This document shows positions 14,666-21,528 of a stretch of 27,211 bases of DNA, one piece after another; position 1 is the stretch's first letter, and every line of letters begins with the position of its first letter. The position numbers and the translations under genes were made by a program. Origin of the DNA: a virus; the IMG/VR virus record IMGVR_UViG_3300037247_000895, positions 1 to 27,211 of that record, one strand, 5' to 3'. Under the pieces are notes generated by a model. The model was not told where the DNA came from. It saw nothing but the letters and a program-made list of their open reading frames with translations, and did not search any database.

Positions 14666-15079
14666 ATGGCGAAAGAGGCTGGATTTCCCATGACCGTAAC
14701 GGTGGATGACTCCGCCGGCGCGGGCAAGGACATTTCCAACGACATCACCAACATCAGCTTCGGAACGCCGAGCGGCGTCCAGGATGTGACAGGGCTCGAC
14801 AAGTCAGCCATAGAGCGCATCCTGCTCTTGGCCGATGGATCGGGCACGCTCAATGGCGTGTTCAACGACGCCGCGGACAAGAGCCATGCGGTGCTGAAGA
14901 ACTACCGGACGATTTTCGCCGGCCTGGTCGGGCGAACCTTGGCGATCGCCATCAGCGGCCAGACGCTCTCAATGGAAGTCGTCTTCACCGATTACGGGCT
15001 GACCCGTGCCGCCGACGGCTCATTGACGTGGAGCGCTCCCTTCCAACTCTCGGACGGGACTGTTCCCGCGTGGAGCTAG
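14666..15079 (+). CDS. Tail tube protein (shorter copy)
   Basis: A 137-residue protein with a strong site (AGGAGG) before ATG 14666. It aligns with the first part of the preceding gene: DISND with DISGD, VQDVTGLDKSAIERILLLADG with its LDVTSIEKSAHERI counterpart, FNDAADKSHAVL with FDDATDQLHDAL, and RAADGSLTW with RGADGSLAG. It lacks the C-terminal beta domain of the longer copy. One copy may form the tube and the other a decorated tube or initiator ring. Confidence 0.74.
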   Translation: MAKEAGFPMTVTVDDSAGAGKDISNDITNISFGTPSGVQDVTGLDKSAIERILLLADGSGTLNGVFNDAADKSHAVLKNYRTIFAGLVGRTLAIAISGQTLSMEVVFTDYGLTRAADGSLTWSAPFQLSDGTVPAWS

Positions 15080-15084
15080 CGGCG

Positions 15085-15492
15085 ATGGGGTTCAAAGTTC
15101 CTCGCCGTAATGCCCTGCTGCGCTTCGAGGGCACGGAGTACGGCGGCGCCGAGATCAAGTGCAGGCTCGACATATCCTTCGCCGACTTCTTCGAGTTCGA
15201 GAAGTTGCGGTGGGCAGGGGAGGATGTCGAGAAGGTGCGCGATCTCATCCAGCGCTTCGCCGAGGACATCCTCATTGAGTGGAATCTGGAGGACGACGAT
15301 GGGAAGGCGATAACTCCCAGCGTGGATTCCCTGTTCAACCTTCCGCCGGCATTCGTCCTTCTCTTGATGCAGGAGTGGCTATCGGCCATAGGGCGAGTGC
15401 CTGGCCCTTTAGGCGCGACGTCGAACGATGGCGGCACGTCGGAGGGGGAGTCGGAGCGGACGGCCGACCCGTCACCAAGCCTCCAGCTCTGA
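15085..15492 (+). CDS. Tail assembly chaperone, short form
   Basis: A 135-residue protein directly before the tape measure region. It has an N-terminal beta part (ALLRFEGTEYGGAEIKCRLD), a helical middle (ISFADFFEFEKLRWAGED, then EKVRDLIQRFAEDILIEW) and a helix (PPAFVLLLMQEWLSAIGRV), then a short Ser/Gly-rich tail. Position and length match the first of the two overlapping chaperones (lambda gpG type) that escort the tape measure during tail assembly. A slippery heptamer lies in its last third and leads into the -1 frame ORF. Confidence 0.75.
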   Translation: MGFKVPRRNALLRFEGTEYGGAEIKCRLDISFADFFEFEKLRWAGEDVEKVRDLIQRFAEDILIEWNLEDDDGKAITPSVDSLFNLPPAFVLLLMQEWLSAIGRVPGPLGATSNDGGTSEGESERTADPSPSLQL

Positions 15493-15629
15493 TCGAGGCC
15501 GAGATGGTCGACGGGCTCTGCCAGCGGTACGGCTGTCCGCCGAGCGTGATCCTTCAAGAGGACGCCGACTACGTCTTGGGCCTGGTGCAACTGGTCGAGA
15601 TGGGCAGAGTGAAGGAGAAGGATGGCTAA
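15085..15629 (+). CDS. Tail assembly chaperone, -1 frameshift fusion
   Basis: Predicted long form: 15085-15411 read in frame, then a -1 slip on CCCTTTA so reading resumes at 15411 to the TGA ending at 15629, about 181 residues. The -1 frame continues RRDVERWRH..., then PALIEAEMVDGLCQRYGCPP and a helix ending VEMGRVKEKDG. This gpGT-type arrangement of two overlapping ORFs before the tape measure is widely conserved in siphoviruses. Seen: the overlap, the exact heptamer phase, and the sensible -1 sequence. Inferred: that slippage occurs. Confidence 0.7.
15405..15411 (+). other. Slippery heptamer CCCTTTA for -1 frameshift
   Basis: C CCT TTA in the zero frame re-pairs as CCC TTT after a -1 slip, a canonical X XXY YYZ site. 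Four bases downstream, CGACGT (15416-15421) can pair with ACGTCG (15436-15441), a 6-bp stem that could stimulate the slip. Confidence 0.7.
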
Positions 15630-17583
15630 CGAAGTAGTCGTCACCATACGGGGCGACGACAAGGCCAGCGGTCCCCTGGGCCGCGTGGATGCCAAGGCGA
15701 AGGGCCTCGGCGGCACGCTCAAGTCGCTGGCACCGTTCGCCCTCGGCGCCGGTGCCGCCCTCGGCGTACTCGGTGCGGTCGGCCTCAAGCTAGGTGGCGA
15801 TTTCGAGAGCGCCTTCAACAAGATCCGTATCGGCACTGGCGCCACCGGCGACGAGCTCGCGGTGCTCAAAGACAGCTTCCGCGACACCTTCAAGTCCGTG
15901 CCCGTTAGCATGGAGGCGGCGGCCGACGCCATCTCCCAGCTCAACACCCTAACTGGTAAGACCGGCGGCATCCTCACAGATATGGCGACCACTGCCCTCG
16001 ACGCTGCCCGATTGATGGGGGAGGACAGCACCGCTCTAATCGAAAACTTCGGCAGGGCCATCAACGCCTTTGGCGGTGCGGCTGAGGATTCCGCCGGAGT
16101 CCTTGATACGATTTTTGTCATATCCCAGAAGACCAACGTACCCATGACGGAGCTCTTGGGGACAGTCCAGACTTATGGTCCAGTGCTGCGAAACCTTGGT
16201 TTTGGGCTGCACGAATCGGCAATCCTGTTCGGCCAGCTCAGCAAGGCGGGTATCGACGTGAGCCGCGTCATGCCGGGCATCAACGCCTTTATGCGCCGGC
16301 TAGCCGACGAAGGGGTCGAAGACCTACGCGGCGGCTTCGAGGACGTGATAGAGCAGATTCAGAACACGACCTCGGACACCGAGGCGCTGAACATAGCGAC
16401 GGAGGCCTTCGGCGCTGAAGGCGCCCAGAGGCTCGTGGTAGCCGCCAGGGAGGGCGCCTTCGAGCTCGGCGAGCTTACCGACGCACTCGCAACGAGTGAG
16501 GGCGCTATCGCCCGCACAGCCAAAGAGACGCAGACCCTAAGCGATAGGTTCACCATCCTCAAGAATCGCGCCCTCATCGCCCTAGAGCCCGCTCTCATCG
16601 GCCTGGTGAAGCAGGTCGAGCGGTTCGCGGACATGGTCACCGAAAAGATAATCCCCGCCATACAGGAATGGTACACGCAGCACCAGCCGCAGATCCAGGC
16701 CGCCATTGAGGATTTCCAGCGGTTCCTAAACGACGATCTGATGCCTGCAATAGAGAACATCGTCCGCATCTTCGAGACGGTCTGGCCGAAGATTGAGCCC
16801 ATCGTGACCAGCGCCCTCAAGGAGGTGCGGATAGCTATAGAGCTAGTGCTGAACATTATCAGCGGGATTATTAAGACCATCCTGGCCATCATGGAGGGCG
16901 ACTTTGGGAAGGCGTGGGAGAACATCAAGACACTAGTTGACGATGTACTGGGAGGCATTCGTGACCTGATCTTCCAGCGGCTCAACACGTTCAAGGAGAT
17001 AGCGCGGCTCGCGCTTGAGGGCCTCAAAGCGTTGTGGGATAGGGCATGGGAGGGAATCAAGACGCTGACCACCGAGGCGTTTGGGAAATTGGTAGGGTTC
17101 CTGGTTCAGCTCCGCACGGACATGCTGGTGAAATGGGAAGAGATTAAGACCGAAGTCACCGAAAAGGTACAGGGCTTCATAGATGATGTTGTCCAGTTCT
17201 TCATCGATCTGCCCGGCCGCATTCTCGACGCCCTGGCTGCGCTGCCCGGCCTGCTCTTCGATGCGGGCAGGGACGCGATTCGGGGCTTCATCGACGGGCT
17301 GTTGAGCATACCGATTCCTATGCCCGACCTGACGCCTGGCTTTGACATCCCCGGTGTGCCGTTTGTGCATAGCGGTACTCGTTTCGTGCCTCGTGACACG
17401 CTCGCCGTCCTCCAGAGAGGTGAAATGGTTATCCCCGCTGGACCAGCCGATATGCTTCGGCGAGGCGAGGGCGGCATAGGGGCAGGCTTCACCTATATCA
17501 ATTACGGCACCCACAACGTTGTGCTACCCAACGTGCGGGATACGAGGGACATGATGCGCGAGATGGACCGGCTGGTGAGGTGA
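15622..17583 (+). CDS. Tail tape measure protein
   Basis: A 653-residue TP901-type tape measure. It has a short N-terminal strand domain, a hydrophobic Gly/Ala stretch (about 36-60), then the conserved helical core with FESAFNKIRIGTGATGDELA, AAADAISQLNTLTGKTGG, a central NVPMTELLGTVQTYGP and ESAILFGQLSKAGID. Long amphipathic helices follow to about residue 570. The C-terminus has the usual VHSGTRFVPRDTLAVLQRGE motif. It sets tail length and chaperones tube assembly. At roughly 0.15 nm per residue, 653 residues suggest a tail near 100 nm. Start ATG 15622 has AAGGAG upstream and overlaps the chaperone fusion end. Confidence 0.92.
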   Translation: MANEVVVTIRGDDKASGPLGRVDAKAKGLGGTLKSLAPFALGAGAALGVLGAVGLKLGGDFESAFNKIRIGTGATGDELAVLKDSFRDTFKSVPVSMEAAADAISQLNTLTGKTGGILTDMATTALDAARLMGEDSTALIENFGRAINAFGGAAEDSAGVLDTIFVISQKTNVPMTELLGTVQTYGPVLRNLGFGLHESAILFGQLSKAGIDVSRVMPGINAFMRRLADEGVEDLRGGFEDVIEQIQNTTSDTEALNIATEAFGAEGAQRLVVAAREGAFELGELTDALATSEGAIARTAKETQTLSDRFTILKNRALIALEPALIGLVKQVERFADMVTEKIIPAIQEWYTQHQPQIQAAIEDFQRFLNDDLMPAIENIVRIFETVWPKIEPIVTSALKEVRIAIELVLNIISGIIKTILAIMEGDFGKAWENIKTLVDDVLGGIRDLIFQRLNTFKEIARLALEGLKALWDRAWEGIKTLTTEAFGKLVGFLVQLRTDMLVKWEEIKTEVTEKVQGFIDDVVQFFIDLPGRILDALAALPGLLFDAGRDAIRGFIDGLLSIPIPMPDLTPGFDIPGVPFVHSGTRFVPRDTLAVLQRGEMVIPAGPADMLRRGEGGIGAGFTYINYGTHNVVLPNVRDTRDMMREMDRLVR

Positions 17584-17584
17584 G

Positions 17585-20011
17585 ATGCTCCACTACGCCC
17601 TGACGCCCACGACCTTCGATGGCGTCGACATCAACGACGGCAGCCTCTACAAGAGCAAATTCCAGCGGCCGGACGACCCCCTGCGGATGGTCACGAGCGA
17701 TCCCGTCGAGGTCGAGGTGCCGGGCGAGTTCTCCTATCCCACCTCGCCCCGCTCGCAGCCCCAGTCCCGCGTCATGGCGTTGCATATCCAGATTCTCGGG
17801 ACGGATCAGACGAACCTCGATGGCCTGAAGGCACTTTTTGATTCCGACAAAGGCGATGTCCTCCTGAAGGTGACGGACGGCGGCGCCAGCCCCGTGACCT
17901 ACCGCCTCACCGTCCGCTGCCAAAGCCTCGTCAACTTGCAGAACAGCGAGAACCTATTCGTCGCCCTTCTCTACGTGGCCCGGCCCATCTTCGAGAACGA
18001 TTCTCAGGGCTCTGATCCGCAGACGGCGGACGGGACCCCCGACCCGCATCTCTGGACGATCGACAACGACGGCACGAAGCGGGCCTATCCCAGCTTCGAG
18101 ATCAAGCCGACCGTCGCAAAATTAAACAGCGCAGATTTTTTGCATCGTTGGCAGGTCATTTTGGCCTGGAGATCAGAATTGGCCGGCGTCGATTCTCACG
18201 GCCTCGGCTATCCCATCGACATAGCGGACGGTAACCTGGACACGGCGGCCGAGGTGACGGCGGGCAGGATGCTGGCGAGCGGCGACGACCTGCGGGTGCT
18301 GGTGGACGGGGAGGAGGTCAACCGGTGGCTCGACGGGATCGATACGGCCAACACGAAGGTCTGGATTAATCTAAGCTCTCAGACCAAGAAGCTGGCTAAC
18401 AGCAAATTCGTCATTAACTCTGCCGATACCGAGATCGAGGTCAACGATCCCGAAGGGCTTATCGGCTGGCCACAGGCGGGGTTCTTCCTTATCGATGCCG
18501 TTGTCGACGAATGTGTACAGTACAAGTCTCGTACTAGCAAGAAGTTTCTTCAGTGTGTGAGGGGGGTGCGTAATACGACGACCCCTGCATCACATCTAGC
18601 TGGTGCCAACCTACGCTGGGTTGAGCATGACATTCAGATACTATCGAATTACACGGCAGCGGGGGACCCTCCAACGCCTAGCGACCGCCAGCCCGTTATC
18701 AGTCTGCAACTTTCCACCAACCTGAAGCACGTCTGGCCTGGTCCTTTCCTTGATCCCACGACACCGACACTCCGTTCAGGCCGGTTGTCGCGTGAGTTCA
18801 CGAACGATAACCGTGTCGCAGCCGCGCTCTCTCTGGAGGACACGGGGACGGTGCTCAAGGCGAAGGACCTGATCGCCTCCGGCGCCGCCACACGCCATAA
18901 CTCCGTCGAGCTATACGTGCCGTGTGGCGCCAAAGCCGCCGCCGCAGCTATCGAGTTCGACCTGAACAAGTCCGATCCGGATGATCCACCCACCCTCGCC
19001 ATGCGGCTCTACGCCTGGGACATTCCTGGGAACCGAGTGCTCCTAAATCGCTACTACGGCCAGGACGCAGGCAACAATCTCCAAGTTACACCTGCAGTCG
19101 TAATGAGCCGCCTCAGGTGGAACTTCGTCTACGCCATGCTGACGGGCGTCATAGAGAACGGCACCGCTGGGATAGTCCTGGGCGCCGATCAGAGCAATGA
19201 GAAAGCTGCGAAGTTCACTCTGGCGGCGGCAAAATCGATATTAGGGTTCGCCGTGCGGGTAGACGTGAGTTCTACCGTCGCCGATTCCCGCTGGTATCTT
19301 TACCCGATGGCGACGAGCCCAGTGGAGCCGGATGACGCTTCGCAACTCTCCAGCGACGTCGATATCCTCGGCACTGAGATAGCCTCGCCAGGAACGCCTT
19401 TGTGGGTTGCCAAAGCCCTCAATGAAATAATTCGTCTCCCCGCTGGCGACTGGGTATTGGCTGCCTACAAGTTCCAGGGCGCTGCTAACTTCATCTGGCA
19501 GCAATTCACCACGCATCGCGTCTCCTTCAGCAACGTTCCTTGGAGCGAAGTTGCCGATACTTGGTCGGAACTAAAGGGCCGCGCCGCTAGCGTCATTCTC
19601 TTCGGTACCGGCGACGAGGACCCTGAAGAGGACAGCCCGTCGGGCGGCGGCTTCGAGTGGGAACTGGACAACATCGAAGTTACTTTCGATGACACGCTGC
19701 CACGTACCCCTTATTTTCTCCGGTCGCCACAGGAGACGATCTACTGGCTGAAGGGCACGATCAAGAATGACGACACCGGCCAGGAGCTGGTTCTGAACTT
19801 CGTGTCTCGCATCGACGACACGCTCACAATCGATTGCATGGCCCACACCATAACCCGCAGCGACACAGGCGCTAGCGTCCTGGGCGCGATGACGCCCTCA
19901 GACCTGGAGGAGTGGCTGCGATTCATCGCGGGCACCAACAATCTCCGATACACGGAGGCGGGGATCGGCGCCGTCGAAATCACCACGAAGCACAGGGACG
20001 CATGGGCATGA
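17585..20011 (+). CDS. Distal tail protein with large insertion (evolved Dit)
   Basis: An 808-residue protein right after the tape measure. The N-terminal 180 residues (GVDINDGSLYKSKFQ; VEVEVPGEFSYP; SRVMALHIQILGTDQTNLDG; VTYRLTVRCQS) and the last 80 (ETIYWLKGTIKNDDTGQ; SDLEEWLRFIAGTNNLRYTE; VEITTKHRDAW) are the split halves of a distal tail protein, the ring joining tube and baseplate. Between them are about 540 residues of beta modules, including a VRGVRNTTTPASH block (about 325-337) like those in the connector gene, and jelly-roll-like stretches. Such insertions often bind host surface sugars. Its TGA is followed by C and by the palindrome array in the same open frame. Confidence 0.78.
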   Translation: MLHYALTPTTFDGVDINDGSLYKSKFQRPDDPLRMVTSDPVEVEVPGEFSYPTSPRSQPQSRVMALHIQILGTDQTNLDGLKALFDSDKGDVLLKVTDGGASPVTYRLTVRCQSLVNLQNSENLFVALLYVARPIFENDSQGSDPQTADGTPDPHLWTIDNDGTKRAYPSFEIKPTVAKLNSADFLHRWQVILAWRSELAGVDSHGLGYPIDIADGNLDTAAEVTAGRMLASGDDLRVLVDGEEVNRWLDGIDTANTKVWINLSSQTKKLANSKFVINSADTEIEVNDPEGLIGWPQAGFFLIDAVVDECVQYKSRTSKKFLQCVRGVRNTTTPASHLAGANLRWVEHDIQILSNYTAAGDPPTPSDRQPVISLQLSTNLKHVWPGPFLDPTTPTLRSGRLSREFTNDNRVAAALSLEDTGTVLKAKDLIASGAATRHNSVELYVPCGAKAAAAAIEFDLNKSDPDDPPTLAMRLYAWDIPGNRVLLNRYYGQDAGNNLQVTPAVVMSRLRWNFVYAMLTGVIENGTAGIVLGADQSNEKAAKFTLAAAKSILGFAVRVDVSSTVADSRWYLYPMATSPVEPDDASQLSSDVDILGTEIASPGTPLWVAKALNEIIRLPAGDWVLAAYKFQGAANFIWQQFTTHRVSFSNVPWSEVADTWSELKGRAASVILFGTGDEDPEEDSPSGGGFEWELDNIEVTFDDTLPRTPYFLRSPQETIYWLKGTIKNDDTGQELVLNFVSRIDDTLTIDCMAHTITRSDTGASVLGAMTPSDLEEWLRFIAGTNNLRYTEAGIGAVEITTKHRDAWA

Positions 20012-20428
20012 CTTTGCGAAAAGATTATCCGGCGATCCTATGGAACGATCAGCGAATCTTTTTGCAAAGACTTCTGGCGAGGGCTCCATAGAATGCTCAG
20101 CCGATCTTTTGGGGAAAAGTTTTGCCGGGCTGCCCACAGGTGTCTTTGCCCATCTTTTTCCGAAAAGATCGAGGCGGCTTTCTATAGAAATGTTGCGACA
20201 ATTTTTCCACAAAAGATCGGCGCGTCCTTCTATAGACAGCCCGTCGAATCTTTTAGGCAAAAGTTCCTGGATCGGTTCCATAGAAATGTCGGCCAATCTT
20301 TTCGCCAAAAGATCGCTCTTACTTTCCAAAGAACCGAATGGCCATCTTTTCTCGAAAAGACGATCTGGCGTTTCTATAGAGCCAGCGGGCAAACACTTTG
20401 CAAAAAGGGGACCAGCTTGGCCCAATGA
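20010..20428. repeat. Array of nine 48-bp units with two alternating palindromes
   Basis: Units begin at 20010 and then every 48 bp to 20394, with no register slip. Each has palindrome A, consensus ATCTTTTNNNNAAAAGAT; the right arm AAAAG is exact in eight of nine, the left CTTTT in six. Centred 24 bp later is palindrome B, core TCTATAGA: exact at 20181, 20229 and 20373, one change at 20085 and 20277, two at 20325 and 20037, weaker at 20133 and 20421. Spacers of about 12 bases vary. GC is roughly 42-48% in the two units I counted. Palindromy keeps +2, +3 and one minus frame open; frame +1 is stopped by TAG in B. The last B-like site holds the hub start codon. Likely a DNA-level element (binding-site or structural array); a 16-residue repeat protein (LF-KRS---SIE) cannot be excluded. 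Confidence 0.85.
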
Positions 20429-21528
20429 GAGCCATCGTCAAGATACGAGATGACTTCCCGCCACACCGTATCCTGGCCGAGCTAACGACCGCGCACGACG
20501 TCGACCGCCTCATGGCGCTGCATGGACCGGGGGACTTCGCCTTCGCCATCGCTACCAACGACGGCCAGGCCAGCCGCGATACCGTGAGGGAGGGGCGCAT
20601 CGTCACCATCGAGTCCACCACGGGCCTACCCGCCTACATCGGTCGCATTCTACGGATGGAGGAGGATACCGGGCGCGGGCGGATCGAGGTGAGTGGCGAC
20701 GGCATCCCGCAGATACTCTACGAGCGCAGCCTGCCTCTTGACCTGGTGTTGAATGAGCAGGCGGCGGGCACCATAGCAATGCACCTTCTCTCCCTGGTCA
20801 ACAGCACGAACCCGACGAGCATCTGGCCCAGTACAAGAGGCGAGCCCGGGACGCCGCTGCGCGGCAGCTTCCAGGCTGGTGCCAGTAGCCTCGGCGAGAT
20901 GCTGGACGAGATGGCGGCCCTAACAGGCGACGAGTGGTGGGTGGAATCGGTACTCGACCAGCGCCAGATGCAGAACTTCCTTCGTTGGGGACGAAGACGC
21001 GGCACCGACAAATCCTACGCTATCCATCTGCAAGAGGGCATCCACTTATCCGCCAGCGAATACGCCCGCGACGCCCTGGGCTTCGCCCAATCCGTGACGG
21101 TGATTGGCGGTGGTGGCGACTTGGCGGACCGTCCAGCAGGGCTCAGCACCTTCGACACGCCATCGGCCTTTCAGCGAAAGGGGACGGTGGTGGAGCGGGC
21201 TTCGGAGGCGCACGTAAGGAGCCTGACCCTGTCGCCCGCCCTGGCGCGTGAGACAGTAGAGGTTCGGCCGCTGGATGAGGATGAGTCAATCCTCCAGGGT
21301 GCGGCGCAGAGGTTGATGGAGATCCCCACGACAGCCGCCGAGACATTACGGCTCACGGTCAATGACCGAGTGTCGTGGTCGCTCTACGGGCCCGGCGATC
21401 ACCTCCGCGTGATCCTGGCGAGCGTCAACTTCGGCGGCATCAGCCGGCGGGTGCGGGTGCTGGCCGTCCAACCGGACGAAGACGCGGGCGAACAGGAACT
21501 GATCGTGAAGGTGGAAGAGGTTGTCTAG
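20425..21528 (+). CDS. Baseplate hub / tail-associated protein
   Basis: A 367-residue protein following the distal tail gene, in the place of the hub (Tal/gp27-like). Typical features are the N-terminal LTTAHDVDRLMALHGPGDFAF strand-turn region, the DTVREGRIVTIESTTGLPAYIG block, EVSGDGIPQILYER, an ASSLGEMLDEMAALTGDEWW helix, and a late VNDRVSWSLYGPGDHLRVIL followed by RRVRVLAVQPDED. It has no peptidase or lysozyme motif, so it is a structural hub. ATG 20425 matches the start of homologous-looking sequence; TTG 20398 would lie inside the repeat array. The nearest purine run, AAAAAGGGGA, is about 14 bases away and comes from the last array palindrome. Confidence 0.68.
   Translation: MRAIVKIRDDFPPHRILAELTTAHDVDRLMALHGPGDFAFAIATNDGQASRDTVREGRIVTIESTTGLPAYIGRILRMEEDTGRGRIEVSGDGIPQILYERSLPLDLVLNEQAAGTIAMHLLSLVNSTNPTSIWPSTRGEPGTPLRGSFQAGASSLGEMLDEMAALTGDEWWVESVLDQRQMQNFLRWGRRRGTDKSYAIHLQEGIHLSASEYARDALGFAQSVTVIGGGGDLADRPAGLSTFDTPSAFQRKGTVVERASEAHVRSLTLSPALARETVEVRPLDEDESILQGAAQRLMEIPTTAAETLRLTVNDRVSWSLYGPGDHLRVILASVNFGGISRRVRVLAVQPDEDAGEQELIVKVEEVV

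Noticed and set aside
15279-15629. Independent gene for the second chaperone ORF
   Set aside because: Its in-frame start lies inside the first chaperone without a ribosome site. The slippery heptamer explains it better as a -1 frameshift extension.
14985-16145. 386-codon minus-strand ORF
   Set aside because: It lies antisense to the tube, chaperone and tape measure genes, is Ser/Arg/Pro-rich like a GC-rich shadow frame, and has no family resemblance.
19898-20425. 175-codon minus-strand ORF over the array and distal tail gene end
   Set aside because: A mirror of the palindromes plus a shadow of the distal tail gene, with a TTG start and no ribosome site.
20010-20428. CRISPR array
   Set aside because: The conserved blocks are short palindromes of 8-18 bp, spacers are only about 12 bases, and no cas genes are near. 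The geometry does not match CRISPR repeats and spacers.
20040-20453. 137-codon plus-strand ORF over the array as a normal gene
   Set aside because: No clear ribosome site, it runs into the hub gene, its codons are AT-rich, and equivalent repeats appear on the opposite strand. It is kept as a hypothesis in the findings, not as a CDS.
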